A stretch of 48,590 bases of DNA, from contig CAZHBH010000008.1 in the NCBI GenBank assembly GCA_964530525.1, positions 1-48,590 of the forward strand. The letters run 5' to 3'. Numbering within the stretch: the stretch's first letter is position 1; each line of letters starts with the position of its first letter. A model generated the notes under the pieces. It had not been told where the DNA came from and ran no database searches. It saw only the letters and a program-made list of their open reading frames with translations. A program made the translations under genes and the position numbers. The DNA is from CAYNQN01 sp964530525 (GTDB taxonomy: Bacteria; Actinomycetota; Acidimicrobiia; Acidimicrobiales; Acidimicrobilacustridaceae). This document shows positions 22,816-30,119 of the stretch, piece by piece.

Positions 22816-25335
22816 TCAGCTCCTCTCGGTGGGATGGAGCACGGGGGACGTGGGGACCCAAGCGCTCGGGGACGAGAGCCCGGGGGCACGCACCCGGCTC
22901 TCCTCGAAGTTCTCGACCAGCCACCCACGCTTGCGGGCGAGGGCGGCCAGGCGGGTGGTGGGGTTGACCGCCACGGGGAAGCCCACGATCTCGAGCATCG
23001 GGAGGTCGTTGGTGGAGTCCGCGTAGGCCACCGACTCGCGCATGTCGAGACCGTGGTTGGCGGCGTAGTCGATGAGCGCCTGGGCCTGGCTCTCGCCGGC
23101 CGGGGGCACCTGGGTGAGCTCGCCGGTGTAGGTGCGCGTGCCGCCGGGAGAGATCACCTCGCCCAGCCGTGGGCAGATGATGTCGTCGAACAGGGGTCGC
23201 AGCGGCTCCACGACGAAGTCCAGGGCGGAGGTGATCAGCACCGTGCGGTGCCCCAGCTCCCTGTGCTCCCTGACTCGGCGGATGGCCGCGGGGAACGAAC
23301 GCCGCAGCACGAGCGACGAGAGCATCTCGTTGGAGTCCTCGCGCAACTGGGCCACGGGAGCGCCGTCGTAGAGGCGGTAGAAGGAGCGAAGGAAGTCGCT
23401 GCGATCCTTGCGGTCGACCCTCATCAGGCCTGGGGCCTCGGTGACCGTGCGCAGGAGGAGCTTGAGGCGGTCGGTGCCTGAGAGGCGGCGGGTCGCCAGC
23501 CACGCGTAGGTGGCGACCACGTTGGTGGCCACCAGCGTGTTCTCCAAGTCGAACGCGACCAGTTGGCGCTCGGGCGAGAGCACCTGCCGGCGGAGCCTGG
23601 TGGCCCGGTCGGGGGTGCTACGCCCTCCGGCCGAGCGCTCGGGCGGGGTGGTGCGCACGCGGGCGTGCTCCACGACCGAGGGCAGGTGCGTGCCCGTCAC
23701 GTACCGGTCCCAGTCGACGACGCGGGGGTCGAAGCAGAAGTCGCGCCTGTCCTGAGGGCTCTGGGCTTCCCAGAGCTGCATGAGCTGGCTCACGTCGTAG
23801 ATGGCCTCGCACTCGGCGTAGGCGCCGTACAGCTCCACGTACGACAGCGCGCGCTCCGCCTCTTCTCGCTTGGCCTCCACCTCCGCACCCCAGTCGGCGC
23901 GCCGGCCACGCAGGGGGAGCTTGCCCAGGGCGGTCTCCGCAGCGCCCAGCAGCTTCTTGGCGCGGTTGAGCTGGCCCTGGACCTGCCCTCGCCCCGGGAA
24001 CGACCACTCGGGGACCACGATGGGCTGGCCGACCGAGTCGTAGATGGGGTGCTCGCCGAACCAGTCGCTCACGAGGTCGACGAGGCGCTTGTAGCGCAGC
24101 GGGTTGGTGGAGCCGGATGCCACCTGCGTCACGCGCACGGCGTCTCTGCGCACGGAGGCGGGCTTGGCCGATCCGAGCTTCACCGGTGCAGCAGCTCCGC
24201 CCGCCAGGGGTGTGGAGTCGGCCGGGCCGCGGGCTGCCACGGCGATGATCGCTGCCGTGACCAGGTCGACCGGGATCACGTCGATGATGCCCTCGGGTAC
24301 GCCTGGGAACTGCTTGAGCAGGCCCCTGGCGTAGCTGATGATCACGGGCTCGGCCATGCGGAAGCCTCGGATCCAGCCAGGGCGAGGCTCGGCCAGGGCC
24401 GATTCGATGATCGAGGGTCGCACGATGTCGACGGGGATGTCGCCCCTGGTCTCCACCAGTGCGCGCTCGCCCAGGGCCTTGGTGTAGGCGTAGGCGTCGG
24501 GCCAGCCGAGGGCTGCGGCACGGGCTCGCCCAGCGGTGACCATGCGCTCGGCCACCCAGCGCGAGCGCAGCTGCTCGGTCTTGTCCGCCAGGAGCGGGCC
24601 ACCGGCCGCCCCCAGCTCGTCGGCCGCCTGGCGTCGCAGCCTGGCGAGCTGCGAGGGCGACCGGCTCTCGGCCTCGGCGTCGCGGCGAGCCTTCCGGGCG
24701 GCGTCCACCTCGCCCCGCCAGTCGACGTCCACGAAGAAGGGGCTGTCGTCGACGAGCTGCTCGGGAGCTGCGCCACGGCGACTGCCGGCCACGTAGCACG
24801 TGGACACGGCGATCAGGTGAGGCTTGGCCCCGAGCTCGGTGAGGACCGAGGCGATGCGCGTGGGTCCGAGCAGGTTCACCTCAACCGCCGAGTCGAGGGG
24901 GGAGTCGAACGAGACGCTGGCCGCGGAGTGGATCACGATGTCGCAACCGGCCAGCAGCCGCCGCCCCTCGTCGTCGAGGCCCAGGCCGTCGCGGCCCACG
25001 TCTCCGGCGACCGCGGTGATGCGCCGGGCGGCCTCCTCGGCGAAGCGCTCCTCGCCGATCTCCGACCTCATGCGGTCGAAGGCGTCGTTGCGGAGGATCT
25101 CGCGCTTCACCCGCGCTGCCACGCTCGATCGACGCCCAGGTCGTACCAGCAGCACCAGCTCGCACTCGGGGACCGACCGCATCAGGCGCTCGACCACGTT
25201 GGTGCCGAGGAAGCCGGTCGCACCGGTGACGAACACCCGCTTCCCGGCCAGGGAGCGGCGGGTGCCGCGCGAGTCGTGCTCGTCGTGCTCTTTGGGAACC
25301 TCGCCCACCGGCTCGGTCTCGTCCTCCCGGATCAC
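22816..25335 (-). CDS. Fatty acyl-CoA reductase / HAD-IB phosphatase-like fusion protein
   Basis: The product is 839 aa. Residues 31-~430 are an extended SDR thioester reductase (NAD_binding_4, FAR type): VTGATGFLGTNVVERL (37-44 is TGxTGFLG) and the YAYTKALGE catalytic Tyr/Lys motif. A FAR-C-like region follows, then from about 591 a HAD-IB domain: FDLENTLVATN (Asp596; the usual DxDxT second Asp is Glu), VLITSALDF (motif II) and YADSTNDLPML (motif IV). FAR domains reduce acyl-CoA to fatty aldehyde or alcohol; the HAD part resembles SerB-like phosphatases. Such fusions are known in mycobacteria. Start is taken as GTG at 25335; an upstream ATG would place the TetR operators inside the gene. It is the first gene of a lipid operon. 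Confidence 0.8.
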   Translation of the reverse strand: MIREDETEPVGEVPKEHDEHDSRGTRRSLAGKRVFVTGATGFLGTNVVERLMRSVPECELVLLVRPGRRSSVAARVKREILRNDAFDRMRSEIGEERFAEEAARRITAVAGDVGRDGLGLDDEGRRLLAGCDIVIHSAASVSFDSPLDSAVEVNLLGPTRIASVLTELGAKPHLIAVSTCYVAGSRRGAAPEQLVDDSPFFVDVDWRGEVDAARKARRDAEAESRSPSQLARLRRQAADELGAAGGPLLADKTEQLRSRWVAERMVTAGRARAAALGWPDAYAYTKALGERALVETRGDIPVDIVRPSIIESALAEPRPGWIRGFRMAEPVIISYARGLLKQFPGVPEGIIDVIPVDLVTAAIIAVAARGPADSTPLAGGAAAPVKLGSAKPASVRRDAVRVTQVASGSTNPLRYKRLVDLVSDWFGEHPIYDSVGQPIVVPEWSFPGRGQVQGQLNRAKKLLGAAETALGKLPLRGRRADWGAEVEAKREEAERALSYVELYGAYAECEAIYDVSQLMQLWEAQSPQDRRDFCFDPRVVDWDRYVTGTHLPSVVEHARVRTTPPERSAGGRSTPDRATRLRRQVLSPERQLVAFDLENTLVATNVVATYAWLATRRLSGTDRLKLLLRTVTEAPGLMRVDRKDRSDFLRSFYRLYDGAPVAQLREDSNEMLSSLVLRRSFPAAIRRVREHRELGHRTVLITSALDFVVEPLRPLFDDIICPRLGEVISPGGTRTYTGELTQVPPAGESQAQALIDYAANHGLDMRESVAYADSTNDLPMLEIVGFPVAVNPTTRLAALARKRGWLVENFEESRVRAPGLSSPSAWVPTSPVLHPTERS

Positions 25336-25343
25336 GGGCAAGT

Positions 25344-25398
25344 GTCTACCAAATGGTAAGGGGGAGTGTCTACCAACTGGTAGAGGACCGTCTACCAT
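25344..25398. promoter_or_regulatory. Triple TetR operator in the acyl-reductase/TetR divergent promoter
   Basis: GTCTACCA occurs three times (25344, 25368 and 25390), about two helical turns apart (24 and 22 bases). The first two are halves of palindromes: TACCA-AA-TGGTA (25347-25358) and CTACCA-AC-TGGTAG (25370-25383). The third is a half-site whose TACCAT (25393-25398) also fits an actinobacterial -10 box seven bases before the TetR GTG, suggesting a leaderless, autorepressed transcript. Confidence 0.75.
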
Positions 25399-25404
25399 GC
25401 TGCC

Positions 25405-26019
25405 GTGTCCACAGGCACGCCAACCCGGGAGCGAGCCCTCGATGCCGCCCTCGTGTCCTTCGGGACCAAGGGCTACGAGGCGACGTCGCTCGACCAGCTG
25501 GCTGCCGAGCTCGGAGTGCGCAAGCAGACCATCCTCTACTACTACCCGACCAAGGCCGACCTGCTCGCGGCCACGCTCGACCGGGCGGGGTCCGAGCTCA
25601 CCACCGCCCTGGAGGCGGCGGTGGCCGTGGCGGGGCCTGGCTTCGCCCGTGTGGAGGCCGTGGTCCGCTCGGTGTTCCGGCTGGCGCTGCGGCGCCCTGA
25701 GCTGCTCGGCCTGCTCAGGGAGGTCGGCCGCCTGGGGCCCCCTGCGGCCACGCGGCTCACGGAACGCATGGAACCCCTGGTGCAGGGGGCGACCGGCTAC
25801 CTGGAGGCCGAGATGGAAGCGGGCAGGGTGCGCACTTGCGACGCACGGCTGCTGCTGCTGTCGGTGTACTCCACCGTCATAGGTGTGGCCACCGAGGTGG
25901 AGGTGCTTCGAGCGGTCGGCATCGAGCCGACCCTTCGCACCACAGCCCACCGCCGCCGTGAGCTGCTGCGCTTCCTCCGCTCAGCTCTCGGCACAGAGGG
26001 CTCACGCACCCAGCGCTAG
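25405..26019 (+). CDS. TetR-family transcriptional regulator
   Basis: The product is 204 aa, with GTG at 25405. The N-terminal HTH is canonical: RERALDAALVSFGTKGYEAT, SLDQLAAELGVRKQTILYYY and the following PTKADLLAATLD helix. The C-terminal ligand domain is helical and unspecific. It is divergent from the acyl-reductase operon across a 69-base spacer with three operator elements, so it very probably represses that operon and itself; an acyl-CoA or fatty acid is the likely inducer (inference). The region just downstream is a 91-bp tandem repeat and a terminator. Confidence 0.92.
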   Translation: MSTGTPTRERALDAALVSFGTKGYEATSLDQLAAELGVRKQTILYYYPTKADLLAATLDRAGSELTTALEAAVAVAGPGFARVEAVVRSVFRLALRRPELLGLLREVGRLGPPAATRLTERMEPLVQGATGYLEAEMEAGRVRTCDARLLLLSVYSTVIGVATEVEVLRAVGIEPTLRTTAHRRRELLRFLRSALGTEGSRTQR

Positions 26020-26020
26020 C

Positions 26021-26325
26021 CCAGGCTGGGCAAGCTGGGTCTCCGTGGCCTCGAGCGATCTCAGCGGAGCGGAGATGTCACGACCCGAGCCGGGCGAGCA
26101 GGCTTGCGAGTCCAGGCTGGGCACTTGCGAGTCCAGGCTGGGCAAGCTGGGTCTCCGTGGCCTCGAGCGGCCTCAGCGGAGCGGAGATGTCACGACCCGA
26201 GCCGGGCGAGCAGGCTTGCGAGCCCAGGCTGGGCAAGCTGGGTCTCCGTGGCCTCGAGCGGCCTCAGCGGAGCGGAGATGTCACGACCCGAGCCGGGCGA
26301 GCAGGCTTGCGAGCCCAGGCTGGGC
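26021..26325. repeat. 91-bp tandem repeat, three units plus partial units
   Basis: Units begin with CCAGGCTGGG at 26021, 26133 and 26224 (the last two exactly 91 bases apart), with a partial unit at 26315-26325. A 21-base fragment (26112-26132) is inserted between units one and two and duplicates the unit junction. Units two and three are identical in all bases I compared; unit one differs at a few (GCGAT/GCGGC). As 91 is not a multiple of three, no single frame reads through as a repeated peptide, so it is non-coding. It lies between the TetR stop and a terminator. Confidence 0.9.
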
Positions 26326-26329
26326 ACAC

Positions 26330-26367
26330 GAGGGCGCCGCCCTCATGGCGAAGGCGGCGCCCTCTTT
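26330..26367 (+). terminator. Rho-independent-type terminator after tetR and the repeat array
   Basis: GAGGGCGCCGCC (26330-26341) pairs perfectly with GGCGGCGCCCTC (26353-26364) across an 11-base loop, followed by TTT. It closes the rightward tetR unit. It may also insulate the leftward tad operon, whose last stop is at 26551. The 26368-26550 stretch shows no gene. Confidence 0.8.
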
Positions 26368-26550
26368 GCGTCGGCCCGGTGGACGGCTGGGGTGCAGCAG
26401 CCACCGAACCTGGGGGGACCTCAGCCCGGTGGATCGTCGGTCGAGGTCGGCGTAGCGGACACGCCCCTCCTCCCTTCGCCCCCAGGGCTCTTCGCCGCGA
26501 ACCGGTATCACAATCGTCGGCCTCTCCCGTCGCCGTGTCAAGGGGTCGTT

Positions 26551-26991
26551 TCAGCGCTGTTCGGGGACGGCCGTGGCGGCTGCTGTCACCTCCTTCGGCC
26601 CGGCACCCCCGGGGAGCCCAACCCCGAAGATCGGCTCCACCTCGGAGGCCAGCTGCACAGTCACGCCAAGGCGGGCCGGGTCGAGGGAGACCACCGGATC
26701 CTCGACCAGATCGCCCTCCACCCCGCTCGCCCTGATCGACGTCAGGGCCACGCTAAGCGCTGCCTCGGGATCGAGCACGAGCCCGCCGCCGGATCGAAGG
26801 GAGTCGTGGTCGATGGCAGCGGTCGCCGCGTCGTTGGCAGCGGCTTGGGCTACCGATCGGAGCTCGCGTCGGACCATCACCACGTTCGCCGTGTCCACGG
26901 CGACGGCAGCCAGCACCACCACCGCCAGCACACCCGAAGGCACCAACAGCAGCACGCTGCCCCGCTCTCGACAGGGACCCCTCAGCTGCAC
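26551..26991 (-). CDS. TadG-like pilus-associated protein
   Basis: The product is 146 aa when started at GTG 26991, which overlaps the end of the TadE gene by 10 bases; the longer ORF reads antisense-like arginine-rich sequence. The N-terminus has the Tad leader pattern: a short positive stretch, then ERGSVLLLVPSGVLAVVVLA and VDTANVVMVRRELRSVAQAA, a membrane helix followed by an alanine-rich amphipathic helix (RAANDAAT type). The rest is a small extracytoplasmic domain. Minor pilin or assembly role. Last gene of the tad operon. Confidence 0.65.
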   Translation of the reverse strand: MQLRGPCRERGSVLLLVPSGVLAVVVLAAVAVDTANVVMVRRELRSVAQAAANDAATAAIDHDSLRSGGGLVLDPEAALSVALTSIRASGVEGDLVEDPVVSLDPARLGVTVQLASEVEPIFGVGLPGGAGPKEVTAAATAVPEQR

Positions 26992-27413
26992 GCCGCGGCT
27001 CCGGGGATCCCTGCTCGATGCGGGTCCACGAGCTCGCTGTGCGAGCTGGAGACCTCCACGCCCTCGCCCCACCCACCGACCCAGGGGATGGCCGCCACGG
27101 GCACCGAGTAGCCGGCGAGCACCGTCACCCTCACGCACCTGCCCCAGGCCCGGCCTCGCTCACGGTCGACCTGCAGCCGCAGCCGGTCCGGATCCCGACC
27201 GTATCCGGCGAGTGCCTGGCGGGCGGCGCCTGCCGCATCTCGCTCGGCGGCGGAGGCGTCGGGCGCCTCCACGTAGGAGCGTGCGGCCTCCCGAGCAGCA
27301 GCGGTGGTTGCGAGCCGGGCGTCGACCACTCCCCAGACGTTGGCTGCCAGCAGAGAGCCGGCGACGAAGACCAGCACGCCGAACGGGATGGCCTCCACAC
27401 CCCCGACAGCCAT
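26982..27413 (-). CDS. TadE-like minor pilin
   Basis: The product is 143 aa. The ATG at 27413 lies two bases after the upstream stop, with GGTGGCGG as binding site. It has one N-terminal membrane helix (AIPFGVLVFVAGSLLAANVW), followed by an amphipathic helix with the repeated alanine/arginine pattern TTAAAREAARSYVEAPDAS that is typical of TadE/TadF pseudopilins, and a small beta-rich tail. It would be processed by a prepilin peptidase, which is not in the window. It overlaps the TadG-like gene. Confidence 0.7.
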   Translation of the reverse strand: MAVGGVEAIPFGVLVFVAGSLLAANVWGVVDARLATTAAAREAARSYVEAPDASAAERDAAGAARQALAGYGRDPDRLRLQVDRERGRAWGRCVRVTVLAGYSVPVAAIPWVGGWGEGVEVSSSHSELVDPHRAGIPGAAACS

Positions 27414-27415
27414 GC

Positions 27416-27853
27416 TCACCGCCACCTCTCGCGCCGCACGTGCACAGTGCGCTCGATTCGGTCGCCCTCCTCGCCCCCGCGCAGCACCCCGGGGACGACC
27501 GTGGGTGACGGGATCGATGCGGTCAGGACCACCTGGTGGGCGTCGCTGGCGCTCCAGTCGACGGCTGCTCGGCTACCGGCATCCCCCAACCTCGTTCGCA
27601 GGGCCTCGGTCGCCGTGCCCTGAGCCGCCAGGTCCGCCGCCGCATCCCGCTCGGTCCCAGGCGTGCGGGCTACGAGCTCGGCGGCGTCGTGTGCGGCGCT
27701 CGTGAGCACGGTGGTGGCGTAGAGCACTGCGAGGAGCTGCGTGGCGAGGAGCATGAAGCCCAGGAACACAGCCACACCTCCGATCGAGGCGACCAGTCCG
27801 GTACCTGCTTCCCTGCCCACCTCTGCCGCAGGCTCGGACGGTGGCTCGCTCAC
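27416..27853 (-). CDS. TadE-like minor pilin
   Basis: The product is 145 aa. The GTG at 27853 overlaps the stop of the upstream pilin-like gene (GTGA), so the two are coupled. After a 25-residue acidic leader comes a membrane helix (GVAVFLGFMLLATQLLAVLY) and a helix with TSAAHDAAELVARTPGTERD, then strands. This is the TadE-family layout. The product and its downstream neighbour probably form the minor pilin pair of the Tad system. Confidence 0.7.
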   Translation of the reverse strand: MSEPPSEPAAEVGREAGTGLVASIGGVAVFLGFMLLATQLLAVLYATTVLTSAAHDAAELVARTPGTERDAAADLAAQGTATEALRTRLGDAGSRAAVDWSASDAHQVVLTASIPSPTVVPGVLRGGEEGDRIERTVHVRRERWR

Positions 27854-28134
27854 TTGCCGATCTGCTCCACCTGGGTGCGGGTGTTGGCTTCGGTCGTCTC
27901 CCACATGGCACGGAACCCCACCCACATCAACGCCCCCAGGAAGGCCATCACCAGCACGGCGATGGCGGCGGAGACAACCCCCTCCCCGACATCGCCCGAA
28001 AGGCGCTTCTTGAGCCTCGGCGCCCTGGTGGTGCTGCCTCGCCGACCGGGTGCGGGGCCGCTCGCCGCCTGACCGCTGTCGGTCCGCTCGTCGTGGTGGG
28101 CTCGCAAGGCGTGACCCACGTGATCCTCGTCCAT
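27850..28134 (-). CDS. Candidate Flp/Tad major pilin
   Basis: The product is 94 aa. The ATG at 28134 follows a GGAGGAAGG stretch. A basic, disordered leader ends in RLKKRLSGDVGEG, followed by one long hydrophobic helix (VVSAAIAVLVMAFLGALMWV) and a short polar tail. The class III prepilin rule is a Gly cleavage site with Glu at about +5; cleavage after LSG would put Glu at +4, and after DVG at +1, so the match is imperfect. Its place between tadC and tadE genes is where the Flp pilin or its DUF4244 relative normally lies in actinobacteria. The family is not certain. Confidence 0.55.
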   Translation of the reverse strand: MDEDHVGHALRAHHDERTDSGQAASGPAPGRRGSTTRAPRLKKRLSGDVGEGVVSAAIAVLVMAFLGALMWVGFRAMWETTEANTRTQVEQIGK

Positions 28135-28156
28135 GTTCGCTTCCTTCCTCCGTCGC

Positions 28157-28196
28157 ACTCCACACCTCACACCTCACGCCTCACGCGTCACGCCCC
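28157..28196. repeat. Short CCTCACG-type direct repeats ahead of the pilin gene
   Basis: Within the 82-base gap between the tadC stop and the pilin start, variants of CCTCAC(A/G) occur four times in succession (about 28163-28190), read on the other strand as GTGAGG. They end just before the pilin ribosome-binding region and may affect its expression; no function is demonstrated by the sequence. Confidence 0.45.
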
Positions 28197-28216
28197 TCGC
28201 GCCGGCACCTGCCCCC

Positions 28217-29179
28217 TCAGAGCCCGCCGAAGGCCTGGAGGGCGGCGGCGAACGGGACAGCCAGGAAGATGACGCCCGGAACGAGGGCGGCCACGGTCAC
28301 GGGCACCCACACCTGCTGCGCCCGGCGCTCGGCCACCTCCAGCAGCCTGCGGTGCGCCTCCGCCCTGGCCTGACGGGCCTCTTGGGATACGAGCCGACCG
28401 ATGTCGCCCGCGTCTCGCTCCAGCCTCAGCACCGCCACCAGGCGCCGCACGGCTTCCACGTCGGCCACCTCGGCCCATTCGGCCAGTGCCGCGTGGACGC
28501 CGAGACCCTGCCGGACGCGATCGCAGACCCTTGCGAGGTCGATCGCACAGCGACCGCTGCCGCGCTTGGAGCTCGAGAGCCGCTCGAGTGCGGAGCCGAG
28601 CGACCACCCGCTGCGCAGGAGCATCCCCAGCTGCTCGCTCACCACTGGCAGCTCGGCCGTCAGCTGGCGCTGCCAGGTAGCCGATGCGGCCGACAGTCGG
28701 TGCTCCAGCACCGCGAAGGCCCCTGCGGGGGCCACCACGAGCAACGTGAGCGCCACGGCTGGCGGAGGTCTCCACCAAAGGCACGCCAGCAGCCCTGCGC
28801 CCAGGGCTACCACCGAGAGGCCTAGTTGGCGGGCCCGCAAGGTCGCCACGTCGTCGGCCGAGTGGATCCGCCGGAGTCGGGTAGCGGCGTCTTCCCCTAT
28901 CCCTGCGAGCCGGGACATCCGATCGCCCAGCTCTTTGGACAGCGGCACGACCATGGCGGCGAGCGATCCGACGATCGGGCGGTGCGAGCCGCTCGGGGCC
29001 GTCCCTGCGGTAGGGGCGGTCGCTCCGCGGGGGTCGCTGCGGAGGGGGTGCCCGGCAGGTAGGTATGGCCCCAGGCGCTCCACCATGCGTCCCGGCCGGA
29101 ACCATCGAAGCCCAGAAAGCACGAGGGAGGCACCGGCCCAGGCTGCGAGGAAGCAGGCCACCAGGAGTCGGCTCATCAC
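28217..29179 (-). CDS. TadC-like pilus assembly membrane protein (type II secretion F family)
   Basis: The product is 320 aa from GTG 29179 (an ATG follows at 29176). There is one membrane helix at the N-terminus, a pair near residues 115-160 (LSVVALGAGLLACLWW, VALTLLVVAPAGAFAVLEH) and one at the end (VPVTVAALVPGVIFLAVPFA). The cytoplasmic T2SSF domain lies between: LPVVSEQLGMLLRSGWSLGS and LVAVLRLERDAGDIGRLV. It forms the inner-membrane platform with TadB and lies 28 bases after it. Confidence 0.85.
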   Translation of the reverse strand: MMSRLLVACFLAAWAGASLVLSGLRWFRPGRMVERLGPYLPAGHPLRSDPRGATAPTAGTAPSGSHRPIVGSLAAMVVPLSKELGDRMSRLAGIGEDAATRLRRIHSADDVATLRARQLGLSVVALGAGLLACLWWRPPPAVALTLLVVAPAGAFAVLEHRLSAASATWQRQLTAELPVVSEQLGMLLRSGWSLGSALERLSSSKRGSGRCAIDLARVCDRVRQGLGVHAALAEWAEVADVEAVRRLVAVLRLERDAGDIGRLVSQEARQARAEAHRRLLEVAERRAQQVWVPVTVAALVPGVIFLAVPFAAALQAFGGL

Positions 29180-29207
29180 GCCGCCCCGGGGTGGTGGCCA
29201 TGGGTGC

Positions 29208-30119
29208 TCACCGGAACACCCGCTCCTCTTGTGGGAGGCGCATGATCCGGCCAGCCCACACCCAGCAGGCGGCGGTCAGGGCCAGCCCGACGATCACCGC
29301 GAGCTGGCCCTCGGGTGTTGCGTAGGCGTCTCGACCGGTACCCACCGACAGGCCGGCCACTGCCATCCCCAGCGGTACCACCAGCACGAAGCGGCGAGCG
29401 AAGCGGGCACCCGCCTGCTGTGCCCGTGCGTCGCGCCGGTGGGCCACCCCCGCCCTGCGGTCGGCGGCAAGGTCCTCGAGGCGGGCTGCCAGGTCGGCCC
29501 CTCCGAGCTGGTGGGCCACCAGCAGGGTCTCGCAAGCGGCGTCGGCCGTCGGGTCTGCGAGCCGGGCCTTGAGCACGTCGGTGGCTCGCGCCAGGTCGGT
29601 GGAGATCAGCCACTCGCGGTGGGCGGCCTGGAAGGCAGGTCGCAGCTCGTGGCTCGAGCGCTCGCCCGCCTCGAACAGCGCCTGCGGAACCGAGCGCCCC
29701 GCCGACGACGTGAGAACCCGGATCTCCTCGATCATCCGGGGCCACGCCTCCTGCGCCACCTCGCGGTGGGCCCGCCGGCGTTGGCGCGCCACCGCCACCG
29801 GTGCCGCCGCCGCCAGCACCCCGCCCATCGCGGCGACGACGACGCCGCCGAAGAGGACGAAGGTGCCGACGGCCCCCAGGACCCCCACCGTGCCGACGGC
29901 AGCCAGGAGCTCGGGAGGGGAGACGCCCTCCAGGCCGGCCTGGGCGAGCCAGTCGTTCGTTCGGTTCCGAAGGCCGGAGACCCCCACGACCCCTCGGCTC
30001 TCGGCTGCGAAGGTGCCCGGCCCGGGCGAGGGCCCGATGCCCCGCCAACCCAGCCGGGCACCCGTGTAGGCCAGGAAGGCCCCGTAGCCGGCGAGCAGAG
30101 CGAGCAGGGCGGCGGTCAT
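29208..30119 (-). CDS. TadB-like pilus assembly membrane protein (type II secretion F family)
   Basis: The product is 303 aa; its ATG overlaps the tadA stop (ATGA). The layout matches TadB: an N-terminal helix, then a pair (LLAAVGTVGVLGAVGTFVLF and the following AAMGGVLAAAAPVAVA), the T2SSF domain with EEIRVLTSSAGRSVPQALFE and LLVAHQLGGADLAARLEDL, and C-terminal helices (RFVLVVPLGMAVAGLSV). It is the partner of TadC and the TadA ATPase in driving Flp pilus polymerisation. Confidence 0.87.
   Translation of the reverse strand: MTAALLALLAGYGAFLAYTGARLGWRGIGPSPGPGTFAAESRGVVGVSGLRNRTNDWLAQAGLEGVSPPELLAAVGTVGVLGAVGTFVLFGGVVVAAMGGVLAAAAPVAVARQRRRAHREVAQEAWPRMIEEIRVLTSSAGRSVPQALFEAGERSSHELRPAFQAAHREWLISTDLARATDVLKARLADPTADAACETLLVAHQLGGADLAARLEDLAADRRAGVAHRRDARAQQAGARFARRFVLVVPLGMAVAGLSVGTGRDAYATPEGQLAVIVGLALTAACWVWAGRIMRLPQEERVFR

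Noticed and set aside
26021..26325. Possible CRISPR array
   Set aside because: Units are contiguous 91-bp tandem copies without distinct spacers, and no cas genes are present.
26104..27111. Open frames through the 91-bp repeat encoding repeated GEQACEPRLG-like peptides
   Set aside because: The unit length is not a multiple of three, so peptide repeats change frame between units; no start with a binding site. Treated as non-coding repeat.
28188..29201. Alternative minus-strand frame (337 codons) over tadC
   Set aside because: Arginine/proline/glycine-rich shadow; the other frame has the TadC membrane helices and T2SSF domain.
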